DNA of 7,311 nt from Actinomycetes bacterium (GCA_023389045.1 JAEWEZ010000167.1:1-7311), one strand, 5' to 3'; shown: positions 1 to 6,383, numbered from the stretch's first letter. The notes: a model not told the origin generated them from the letters alone. Translations and numbers: made by a program.

Positions 1-1
1 C

Positions 2-55
2 GCTGAGGGTCTGCCCAAGGCGCAGAAGGAAGGCAATGCCGCGATGGGTGTGTGA
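2..55 (+). CDS. 3' end of an unidentified protein-coding gene (partial)
   Basis: The frame starting at base 2 is open from the window edge to a TGA at 53-55 and encodes 17 residues, AEGLPKAQKEGNAAMGV. The stop lies 35 bases before a very strong terminator hairpin, which fits the end of a rightward transcription unit. A second frame, starting at base 3, is also open until a TGA at 69-71, but it gives an Arg-rich, Cys-containing peptide that looks less protein-like. The tail is too short to assign to a family, so no function is proposed. Confidence 0.5.
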   Translation, partial: AEGLPKAQKEGNAAMGV

Positions 56-90
56 CCCGCGCGAACCCTGAGATCTCCCTGGAGATCACC

Positions 91-134
91 GATGAAGGGG
101 CCCGGCAGCTGGAACGCTGCCGGGCCCCTTCATC
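91..134 (+). terminator. Strong hairpin terminator between convergent genes
   Basis: Bases 91-109 and 116-134 form a perfect 19-bp inverted repeat around a 6-base loop (TGGAAC), with a core of GGGGCCCGGCAGC. On the + strand it is followed by a short T-richer stretch (TGCATTTATC). It sits 35 bases after the stop of the + strand gene ending at 55, and 70 bases beyond the stop of the minus-strand gene ending at 205, so it could end transcription from both sides. A small extra dyad, GATCTCC-CT-GGAGATC at 72-87, lies just before it. Confidence 0.85.
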
Positions 135-204
135 TGCATTTATCGGGACAATGGCACGCGGTCGTCGTCGGCGCGCGGGGGAGAGGGACGGAACCAGACC
201 GTGA

Positions 205-1902
205 TCAGACCTTGTCGGTCGAGGGGTCCAGAACTGCGACGGTTCGTGAGCTCGGCGTTCCGGAGCGATTCCCCGGCGCATTCTCGCGGGTGACGATCAG
301 ACGGTCAGCCCGCTGCGTTGCATGCGCTCGCACGATGCCGTCCCGGCCCACCTCGAGCACCCCGAGGTCCACGCTTGTGCCGTCCACCTCAGCCCACAGT
401 TGCAGTACCTCCCCGTCATACGGGGTGACACCCTCAGCCCACACCGCCACGCCGTCCTCCACGAAGACGCCACGCCAGCTGCCGTTATCGCTCATCCCGT
501 TGAGCGCCGTCGCGTTATGCCGCACGCTCATCTCGGTCCAGGTGCGCTCGAAGGCGAGGATCTCCTGCTCTTCGCGATGCTGCGTCCAGAGCATCCACCC
601 GGCGCCCAGCAGGGCCAGGGCAAGCACGAGGGCGAGGATGCGGGAGAACCAGAGGGCACGACGGGGGCGGCCAGCGCGCTGCTCCGCTTTTTCCCGCCGG
701 TGACGGCGTCGCCGCGCAGAGGCCTCCCCGGCGGCGGTGACGGCAAAGGAGGGCGAGACGCTTTCACTTGCTCCGGGACCAGCAGCCGGGGCAGGGGTCG
801 TGTGTGGTACGGGAGCGGTCGAGGCCGTGGAGAGGACCCCGCTGCGGGCGGGTGGCCCGACCAGACGCCGCTGGGTGTCGGTCCCCAGCACGGGGGTGGC
901 ATAGGTGCCGCGGTAGGCGGTCTCCTCCTGCGCCATGGGGGCGGGAGAGCCTTGGGAGCTCTGGGATTGCTGGGAGCTCTGGGATTGCTGGGGGGTCTGC
1001 GGCGTGTGCGGGGGCTGAGCAGCCGGGGAGAGCTGAGGGCTCGGTCGGTCCTGTGAGCTGTGGGGAGCCGACGGGTTCTCGGGCCGCATCGGCAGCGGAC
1101 CGTGGTCAGCAGTCCCGGCCCCTTCCACCACACGGTCCACGAGCCCCGGCACAGGGGGAAGAGCGGTGAGAACGGTCAACGCCGCGGCGGCCTCCATCAT
1201 GCCGCGATGCAGAGAAGCAGCGCGCGGATCGGCCGTGAGGGACGCCAGCAGATTCTGTTCCTGAGGATCCGCCAAGCCCAGGGCATCCAAAGCGCTCAGG
1301 CCGCCCAGCCGCGTATCGGCCGGCTCCTGGACCCCGTTCACATCGCACAGGGCGCGGGCCAGGACCTGAGCAGCCTCGACGCGGTCGCTTCCGGTGCGTT
1401 GAAAACGCCCCAGTGCAGCACTTTCGACGAGGGCACGCTCCTGCGGGGGCAGACTCAGCAGCGCCCGTGTCACGTTCAACTCGCGGCGATCACGGGTGCG
1501 TTCTTCGGCACGGGCATCGGGAGCAACCAGGGAACGGACGGTGCCGCTTCCGCTGAGCGGCACGATCAGGCGGCGCGCGCGATCCAAGACGGCGGTATCG
1601 GTGGGAAGATCCCCGGTGCTCAGCGCGACAGCATCAGCTAGACAGGAGCGCATCACGGTGGTGGTGATGCGGTCGGCGCGAGCAGAGGAACCGGTGACGT
1701 GCAGGGCGAGACCGTAAATGCGGGGGGAGAGGGACGCGATCAGGAGGGATAGAGCGGAGGAATCGCCCTCGACGGCACGACGCAGCAGCACGCGTGCAGG
1801 ATCCGGGCGTTCTGCATCGGGTCGTTCTGTCGACAGGGCAGGATCTGGCGCAGCCATGGGCTCATGGTGATTCCCCGCCCCGCGCGTGGGATCACTGTGC
1901 AT
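205..1902 (-). CDS. SigK-RskA-like fused sigma factor/anti-sigma factor membrane protein
   Basis: The product is a 565-residue predicted single-pass membrane protein. Residues about 37-115 resemble ECF sigma region 2 of the SigK type (LLRRAVEGDSSA, then PRIYGLALHV). Residues about 140-190 resemble a shortened region 4 (ALLSLPPQERALVESAALG). Residues about 203-262 match the cytoplasmic anti-sigma domain of RskA (ALGLADPQEQ, then EAAAALTVL and PPVPGLVDRV) and lack the HxxxCxxC zinc motif. A Pro/Ser/Gln-rich linker spans about 263-395 and holds a duplicated QQSQSS. An Arg-rich patch at 397-415 and a hydrophobic helix at 417-440 imply N-inside topology. Residues 476-559 match the RskA C-terminal domain (GEVLQLWAEVDG, LGVLEVGRDG, ending in a TV-VL strand). 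The -10-contacting region and the helix-turn-helix look degenerate, so sigma activity is uncertain. The ATG at 1902 has AGGGGAG six bases upstream; Met16 is an alternative start. The domain reading is by eye, from family knowledge. Confidence 0.82.
   Translation of the reverse strand: MHSDPTRGAGNHHEPMAAPDPALSTERPDAERPDPARVLLRRAVEGDSSALSLLIASLSPRIYGLALHVTGSSARADRITTTVMRSCLADAVALSTGDLPTDTAVLDRARRLIVPLSGSGTVRSLVAPDARAEERTRDRRELNVTRALLSLPPQERALVESAALGRFQRTGSDRVEAAQVLARALCDVNGVQEPADTRLGGLSALDALGLADPQEQNLLASLTADPRAASLHRGMMEAAAALTVLTALPPVPGLVDRVVEGAGTADHGPLPMRPENPSAPHSSQDRPSPQLSPAAQPPHTPQTPQQSQSSQQSQSSQGSPAPMAQEETAYRGTYATPVLGTDTQRRLVGPPARSGVLSTASTAPVPHTTPAPAAGPGASESVSPSFAVTAAGEASARRRRHRREKAEQRAGRPRRALWFSRILALVLALALLGAGWMLWTQHREEQEILAFERTWTEMSVRHNATALNGMSDNGSWRGVFVEDGVAVWAEGVTPYDGEVLQLWAEVDGTSVDLGVLEVGRDGIVRAHATQRADRLIVTRENAPGNRSGTPSSRTVAVLDPSTDKV
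953..988 (-). repeat. Two-copy 18-bp tandem repeat encoding QQSQSS
   Basis: The 18-base unit TGGGAGCTCTGGGATTGC (+ strand) occurs at 953-970 and again, identically, at 971-988, and a partial TGGG follows. It lies inside the linker of the sigma/anti-sigma fusion and encodes residues about 305-316, QQSQSSQQSQSS. Because the unit is a multiple of three, gain or loss of copies would keep the reading frame and only change linker length. Confidence 0.9.
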
Positions 1903-1908
1903 CTGTCT

Positions 1909-1915
1909 CTCCCCT
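1909..1915 (-). promoter_or_regulatory. Ribosome binding site of the sigma/anti-sigma fusion gene
   Basis: Read on the minus strand, AGGGGAG lies six bases before the ATG at 1902. This spacing supports that start over the internal Met16 codon. Confidence 0.65.
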
Positions 1916-2038
1916 GACCGTCCTCATGCGTTTCCCTTCGAGCTCCCCTCGAGTCGCCGCGCCTTCTGCCGGGCTGCCCGTCGGATCAACCCACTGTTCC
2001 CCCTAGGGGCCAGCCGCGAGAGCGGCGCAGCAGTATCC

Positions 2039-2090
2039 CCACATTGTGCCTGCTGAAGGGATGAGATGCAGTCTGGGACGGGCAATGTGG
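2039..2090. repeat. Inverted repeat in the glgP upstream region
   Basis: CCACATTG at 2039-2046 is the exact reverse complement of CAATGTGG at 2083-2090, with 36 bases between them. With a two-base bulge the pairing extends by CC/GG. It could be a split operator or an RNA stem in a long 5' leader of glgP; the sequence alone does not decide. Confidence 0.45.
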
Positions 2091-2162
2091 ATGACTCTCT
2101 CTATGACAGCCCCGGAGGTTCCGGCGGGAGACCGGGCACGCCTTGCCCACCACGGCATGAAA

Positions 2163-2182
2163 GTTCTTGCAGGAGAGAACTG
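2163..2182. repeat. Short inverted repeat AGTTCT-N8-AGAACT
   Basis: A six-base perfect dyad with an 8-base spacer (TGCAGGAG) lies 145 bases upstream of the preferred glgP start, in the low-GC part of the divergent region. Its size and symmetry would suit a dimeric regulator, but I do not recognise the regulator family, and a chance dyad of this size is possible. Confidence 0.35.
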
Positions 2183-2316
2183 CTGTTGCGCTCGGGACCT
2201 TTGGCGCTCTCGATGTAGCGATGACTGAACGTGCAGGTGAAATGCCGGCAAAAGTGCTGACGATGTGGCAGGTTCCATGAAAATCCAATGCAAGACTTCG
2301 CTGGCCACTCCGGTAC

Positions 2317-2323
2317 GGTGGAG
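2317..2323 (+). promoter_or_regulatory. Putative ribosome binding site of glgP
   Basis: GGTGGAG lies three bases before the ATG at 2327. The spacing is short, but it is the only purine-rich Shine-Dalgarno-like stretch near either candidate start, and the ATG at 2288 has none. It therefore helps to place the start at 2327. Confidence 0.45.
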
Positions 2324-2326
2324 CCT

Positions 2327-4888
2327 ATGAAGCCGCTGAACACCCTTACGGTCGCCTCCGACCTGCCCGACGCGCTCCAGCCGCTGCGCGAGCTGGCGCT
2401 GAACCTGCGCTGGACCTGGCGCCGCCAGGCCCGCGACCTCTTCCGTCGTCTTGACGCCGATGCCTACGAGGCCACCGGCGGCAGCCCCATTGCCATGCTC
2501 TCCCAGGTGCCCGCCGCACGCCTGCAGGAAGCCGCCCGTGACGAATCCTTCCTGGCGCGGATGCGCGCCGAGGTCGGCGATCTGCGCACCTACATGGAAT
2601 CCGGTCGCTGGTTCCAGCGCACCGTGCCCGCCACCGGTGCCCCCACCGTCTCCATCGCCTACTACTCGATGGAGTTCGGCATCACCCCGACCCTGCCGAT
2701 CTACTCCGGTGGCCTCGGCATCCTCGCCGGTGACCACCTCAAGTCCGCTTCCGACCTCGGGGTGCCGCTGATCGGCATCGGCATGCTCTACCAGTGGGGC
2801 TATTTCTCCCAGAGCCTGGACCGCTCGGGCTGGCAGCAGGAGAACTACAAGCACAACGATCCCGAGCTGCTTCCCGTCGAGCCGGTTCGCGATGCCAGCG
2901 GTGAGCAGCTCACCGTCTCCGTGACGCTGCCCGGCGACCGCGAGGTCAACATCGCCGTGTGGTGCGCCCAGGTGGGTCGCATCCCGCTGCTGCTCCTGGA
3001 CACCGACCTGGACAGCAACGACGAGGACGCCCGCGCCATCACCGACCGCCTCTACGGTGGCGACCACGAGCACCGCATCATCCAGGAGATCGTGCTCGGT
3101 ATCGGTGGCACCCGCGCCGTGAACCGCTACGCGGAACTCACCGGCCACCCCGCCCCGACCGTCGCCCACCTCAATGAGGGCCACGCCGGTTTCTCGGGTC
3201 TGGAGCGCATCGGCTCCCTCATGCAGAAGGGACAGAGCTTCGCGCAGGCGCTCGCCGAGGTTCGCGCCGGCACCGTCTTCACCACCCACACCCCGGTTCC
3301 CGCCGGTATCGACCGTTTCGACGTGGAAGAACTGCGCCGCTACCTCGACGCCGATGAATCTGGTATCTCCCGCCTGGTTCCCTCGCTGCCGGTGGAGGCT
3401 GCCCTCCAGCTCGGCACCGAAGAAGGCGGCCAGATCTTCAACATGGCGCATATGGGCTTCCGCCTCGCACAGCGTGCCAACGGTGTGGCCAAGCTCCACG
3501 GCAAGGTCTCCCGCGAAATGTTCCAGAACCTCTACCCGGGCTTCGACGTGCCGGAGGTTCCGATCGGTTCGGTCACCAACGGTGTGCACCGTCGCACCTG
3601 GACCTCCGACAAGATGGACGACCTGTACGTCAAGGTCCTCGGTGACGTGGACATCTCCGCCATGAGCGACTGGAGCGCGCTGAGCGCCCTGACCGATCAT
3701 GAACTCGACGAGGTGCGCGACGCTCTGCGCGGCCGTCTCGTGGACATGGCCCGTCATCACGTGCGCGAATCCTGGCTGCGCCGCGGTGCCGACGCCGCCG
3801 AGCTCGCCTGGACCGACTCGATTCTCGACCCCAATGCGCTGACCATTGGCTTCGCCCGTCGCGTCTCCACCTACAAGCGTCTGACGCTCATGCTCTCGGA
3901 TCCCGAGCGTCTGCGCCGCATCCTCCTGGATGAGGAACGCCCGGTGCAGTTCGTGATCGCCGGTAAGTCTCACCCGGCCGACCGCCCGGGTAAGGAGTTC
4001 CTGCAGCGTCTGGTGCAGTTCGCCGATGAGGCCGGGGTGCGTCACCGCATCGTCTTCCTCCCGGACTACGACATCAAGATGGCCTCGGTGCTGATCGCCG
4101 GCTCCGACGTGTGGCTGAACAACCCGATCCGCCCCGAGGAAGCCTCCGGCACCTCCGGTATGAAGGCTGTTCTCAACGGTGGCCTCACCTTCTCCATCTC
4201 CGATGGCTGGTGGGACGAAATGGCCGATGACGCCGCCGGCTGGACCATCCCGACCGCGAATGTGGAGGACCGCGCCGAGCGTGACCGCCTCGAAGCCGAA
4301 GCGCTCTACGAGATCCTCGAAAGCCGCATCGTGCCGCTGTTCTACGAGCGCGATGAGCGCGGCAACCGCCACGGCTGGATGGAGAAGGTGCGCCACTCGC
4401 TGGTCACTATCGCCCCGCAGATCACCGCTGCACGGATGGTCCGCGACTACGTCACCGACCTGTACCTGCCGGCCGCCCGTGCCGCCGCCGCCTTCACCGA
4501 AGATCCGACGCTTGCCGCATCCTTCGTGGACTGGAAGAACGCGGTGTGCGAGGCCTGGCAGGGCGTGAGCATCCAGGATGTGCGCCTGGACGGCGCCCAG
4601 GGTGACAAGGTGGCCGCCGGCGCCGAGGTGACCCTCTCGGCCGCCGTGGAGCTGGCCGGTCTCTCCCCGCAGGACGTGGTGGTTGAGGCCGTGATCGGCC
4701 CCGTCGGCGAGGACGGGGAGATCCAGGACGCCCACACCATCCCGCTGCAGCGTGCCGAGGACGGCCGCTGGGCTGCCCGCTTCACGCTCTCCATGCCCGG
4801 CACCGTCGGCTACGCGGTGCGGGCCACCCCGCAGCACCGGGTGCTCGCCTCCCGCGCCGAGATGGGACTCGTGACGCTCGCCGGCTGA
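2327..4888 (+). CDS. glgP: Alpha-glucan (glycogen/maltodextrin) phosphorylase
   Basis: This enzyme releases glucose-1-phosphate from the non-reducing end of alpha-1,4-glucans in the cytoplasm using phosphate and PLP (EC 2.4.1.1; GT35 family, short mycobacterial-type form). From the ATG at 2327 the protein has 853 residues, close to the usual length of actinobacterial homologues. An N-terminal DUF3417-type segment covers roughly 1-110. YYSMEFG at 112-118 and the glucan/phosphate loop GGLG at 128-131 follow. LNEGHAG contains His286 and TTHTPVPAG contains His321. RRVSTYKR supplies Arg512 and Lys517, equivalent to the muscle-enzyme phosphate-site RIHEYK. EASGTSGMK carries the PLP lysine, Lys613, and DGWW comes shortly after. 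A beta-rich tail runs from about 745. The 2327 start was chosen because MKPLNTLTV matches the typical family N-terminus and has GGTGGAG upstream. An in-frame ATG at 2288 would add 13 residues. All catalytic motifs checked are intact. Confidence 0.96.
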   Translation: MKPLNTLTVASDLPDALQPLRELALNLRWTWRRQARDLFRRLDADAYEATGGSPIAMLSQVPAARLQEAARDESFLARMRAEVGDLRTYMESGRWFQRTVPATGAPTVSIAYYSMEFGITPTLPIYSGGLGILAGDHLKSASDLGVPLIGIGMLYQWGYFSQSLDRSGWQQENYKHNDPELLPVEPVRDASGEQLTVSVTLPGDREVNIAVWCAQVGRIPLLLLDTDLDSNDEDARAITDRLYGGDHEHRIIQEIVLGIGGTRAVNRYAELTGHPAPTVAHLNEGHAGFSGLERIGSLMQKGQSFAQALAEVRAGTVFTTHTPVPAGIDRFDVEELRRYLDADESGISRLVPSLPVEAALQLGTEEGGQIFNMAHMGFRLAQRANGVAKLHGKVSREMFQNLYPGFDVPEVPIGSVTNGVHRRTWTSDKMDDLYVKVLGDVDISAMSDWSALSALTDHELDEVRDALRGRLVDMARHHVRESWLRRGADAAELAWTDSILDPNALTIGFARRVSTYKRLTLMLSDPERLRRILLDEERPVQFVIAGKSHPADRPGKEFLQRLVQFADEAGVRHRIVFLPDYDIKMASVLIAGSDVWLNNPIRPEEASGTSGMKAVLNGGLTFSISDGWWDEMADDAAGWTIPTANVEDRAERDRLEAEALYEILESRIVPLFYERDERGNRHGWMEKVRHSLVTIAPQITAARMVRDYVTDLYLPAARAAAAFTEDPTLAASFVDWKNAVCEAWQGVSIQDVRLDGAQGDKVAAGAEVTLSAAVELAGLSPQDVVVEAVIGPVGEDGEIQDAHTIPLQRAEDGRWAARFTLSMPGTVGYAVRATPQHRVLASRAEMGLVTLAG

Positions 4889-4902
4889 GCCGGTCACAGG
4901 TC

Positions 4903-4922
4903 GTGAGCGGGCACCCGCTCAC
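4903..4922 (+). terminator. Hairpin just after glgP, probable terminator
   Basis: GTGAGCGG (4903-4910) pairs perfectly with CCGCTCAC (4915-4922) around a GCAC loop, 14 bases after the glgP stop. A further small dyad, CCGGC-TGA-GCCGG (4881-4893), surrounds the stop codon itself. No T-run follows, which is common for actinobacterial terminators but leaves the role unproven. Confidence 0.5.
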
Positions 4923-4965
4923 ACCTCGGCCCGTGCTCCTAAGTGAGCATGCAGCGCCAGGACAT

Positions 4966-5003
4966 CCGCCGCCCGCGGAGCCTCACGGCTTCGCGGGCGG
5001 CGG
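4966..5003. terminator. Large GC-rich hairpin between glgP and the binding-protein gene
   Basis: CCGCCGCCCGCG (4966-4977) pairs with CGCGGGCGGCGG (4992-5003). Inside, one G-T wobble and AGCC/GGCT extend the stem to about 17 bp, capped by a TCAC tetraloop. No T-run follows. It ends only 48 bases before the GTG of the binding-protein gene. It could be a second terminator for glgP, or a structured 5' leader of the downstream gene if transcription reads through. Confidence 0.55.
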
Positions 5004-5038
5004 CGTTGCAGAATAGGGAGGCACGCTCGTGCCCCGTC

Positions 5039-5045
5039 GGAAGGA
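5039..5045 (+). promoter_or_regulatory. Ribosome binding site of the solute-binding lipoprotein gene
   Basis: GGAAGGA lies six bases before the GTG at 5052, which fixes that GTG as the start. No in-frame alternative start exists in the preceding few codons. Confidence 0.7.
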
Positions 5046-5051
5046 TCCTTC

Positions 5052-6383
5052 GTGCCCACACGCCGCGCCCTCCTGCGTGCCCTCGCGCTCACCGGCGCCA
5101 CCGGAAGTACGGCACTTCTGGGTGCCTGCCGACGCGGCGCCAAGACCACCACGGAACCGGAAGACACCGTGCTGCGCGTGCGCGTGTGGAATGAAGCCGC
5201 TGCCGCCGCCTACCGGGAAAGCCTCGAAACCTTCACCTCCACGCACGGCTACACCGTGGAGGTGGAGACCATGGCCTGGGAGGAGTACTGGTCGAATCTG
5301 CCGCTCGAAGTGGCAGACGGCTCTGCCCCGGACCTGCTGTGGATGAACACCGCCAATATCGACCAGCTCAAAGCCAATGGCGAGATCCTGGACCTGTCGG
5401 AAACTCTCGGCGCAGAGGCCTCCGCATTGATGCCGATCGCGCTCGAGCAGTACCGAGACGAGGACGGTCTGTGGGGGATCCCGCAGACCTGGGAGCGCAC
5501 GATCTTGGTGGCCAACCGCGCCCTCGTGGATGCCGCGAAGATCGACCCGGCGAAGCTCAGTTTCGATCCGGCCAAACCCACCGATCCGCTGCGCGAAGCC
5601 GGCCGGGTCCTGACCGCCGATGCCAAGGGCCTGCATCCGGGAGACCCGGGCTTCGACCCCGCCACCCGCACCGTCTTCGGATTCTCCGCGCATCCGGATC
5701 GCAGCGCCCTGCTCGGCCCCTTCATCGCCGCCAACGGTGGCAGCTGGCAAAACCCTGACCATTCCTTCGCTTTCGCCTCCGCGCAGGGGACAGCCGCCGT
5801 CGGGTATCTCGCCTCGCTCGCGCGGGAGCGCGCCATCGCCCCGGACCCGGTGCAGATGGTCGGGGACCCGTCCCTGTGCCGCCAGAGGTTTACCGACGGA
5901 AGCCTCGCCCTGCTCCAAACCGGCACCTACGAGTTGAACAGCCTGGTCGACGGGATCGCCGGTTCCTTTACCTGGTCGCTCCACCCCCCGGTTCCCGGGC
6001 CGAAGGGCTCCTGGCCGCTCGTGCATGCGATTGCGCTCGTGCAGGTGGCCTCGAAGGATGAGGAACGCGCCGCTGCCGCCACCGAACTGCTCACACACCT
6101 CATCAGTGCCGATTCGATGCGGCCGCTTGCCGCGAATCGCCTGGGGATTCCGGCGCGCACAGACCTGGTGGCCGACTGGCAGAAGGCATGGAAAGGCCAG
6201 GGCGTGGATGTGAGCTCCCTGACCGCTGCCCCGGAGCAGTGGGCCAAACCGGAGCGCGGCGTGCGCTCGGCTGAAGGGACCGGCGCGGCCATGCCGCTGA
6301 TCGCCTCGATCTTCACGGGGGAGAAGAAAGCGGCCGATGCGGTGCCGGCTGCTCAGAAGGCGGCAAATGAAGCGGTCGGCTGA
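5052..6383 (+). CDS. Sugar ABC transporter solute-binding lipoprotein, probably Tat-exported
   Basis: A 443-residue family 1 (MalE/UgpB-like) extracellular substrate-binding protein, expected to be anchored to the outer face of the membrane and to capture a carbohydrate for an ABC importer. The N-terminus PTRRALLRAL carries a twin-arginine at residues 4-5, followed by a hydrophobic stretch and the lipobox LGAC with Cys26 as the lipidation site. The mature part has typical elements of the family: a first strand LRVRVWNEA, then DGSAPDLLWMNTANIDQLKANG, the hinge-region WGIPQTWERTILVANRAL, FTDGSLALLQTGTYE, and near the end LAANRLGIPAR. The start is GTG with GGAAGGA at optimal spacing. No permease or ATPase gene follows; the next gene is convergent. 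Its place after glgP suggests an alpha-glucan-type ligand, but that is inference, and two hairpins separate the genes, so they may not share a transcript. Confidence 0.88.
   Translation: MPTRRALLRALALTGATGSTALLGACRRGAKTTTEPEDTVLRVRVWNEAAAAAYRESLETFTSTHGYTVEVETMAWEEYWSNLPLEVADGSAPDLLWMNTANIDQLKANGEILDLSETLGAEASALMPIALEQYRDEDGLWGIPQTWERTILVANRALVDAAKIDPAKLSFDPAKPTDPLREAGRVLTADAKGLHPGDPGFDPATRTVFGFSAHPDRSALLGPFIAANGGSWQNPDHSFAFASAQGTAAVGYLASLARERAIAPDPVQMVGDPSLCRQRFTDGSLALLQTGTYELNSLVDGIAGSFTWSLHPPVPGPKGSWPLVHAIALVQVASKDEERAAAATELLTHLISADSMRPLAANRLGIPARTDLVADWQKAWKGQGVDVSSLTAAPEQWAKPERGVRSAEGTGAAMPLIASIFTGEKKAADAVPAAQKAANEAVG

Larger units (their letters stand above)
1903..2326. other. Divergent intergenic region with low GC and inverted repeats
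   Basis: About 420 bases separate the starts of the minus-strand sigma/anti-sigma fusion and glgP, and no convincing gene lies within. GC over 2041-2280 is about 58% (139 of 240 by hand count), visibly below the neighbouring genes. It contains CCCCTAGGGG (2000-2009, perfect palindrome), CCACATTG/CAATGTGG (2039-2046 and 2083-2090), AGTTCT/AGAACT (2163-2168 and 2177-2182) and TGCCGGCA (2244-2251). Promoters of both genes should lie here, but I found no clear -35/-10 pair. Short open frames inside (for example a 60-codon one at 2046-2228) lack protein-like composition. Confidence 0.6.

Noticed and set aside
92..703. A 203-codon + strand open frame starting in the terminator
   Set aside because: It begins inside the 19-bp hairpin, has no plausible ribosome site, and encodes Ser/Arg/Pro-rich sequence typical of a shadow frame of the antisense gene.
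322..1056. A 244-codon + strand open frame inside the sigma/anti-sigma gene
   Set aside because: It is the in-register antisense of the minus gene. The product is Gly/Arg/His-rich and repetitive where it mirrors the linker, with no recognisable domain.
1986..2288. Possible small genes in the divergent region (for example a 100-codon minus frame and a 60-codon + frame at 2046-2228)
   Set aside because: Composition is not protein-like, ribosome sites are absent, and the region's lower GC and dyads fit regulatory DNA better.
2160..2300. Possible tRNA or small structured RNA upstream of glgP, prompted by GGTTCC near 2272
   Set aside because: No acceptor, anticodon or T-arm pairing could be drawn; GGTTCCATGAAAATCC does not fit the T-loop pattern.
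2003..4897. A 964-codon open frame on the minus strand covering all of glgP
   Set aside because: It is codon-register antisense to glgP. It stays open because the glgP frame uses no TTA, CTA or TCA codons, as expected for a GC-rich gene. Its product is a low-complexity Gly/Ala/Val/His/Arg mixture, while the + strand has unmistakable phosphorylase motifs.
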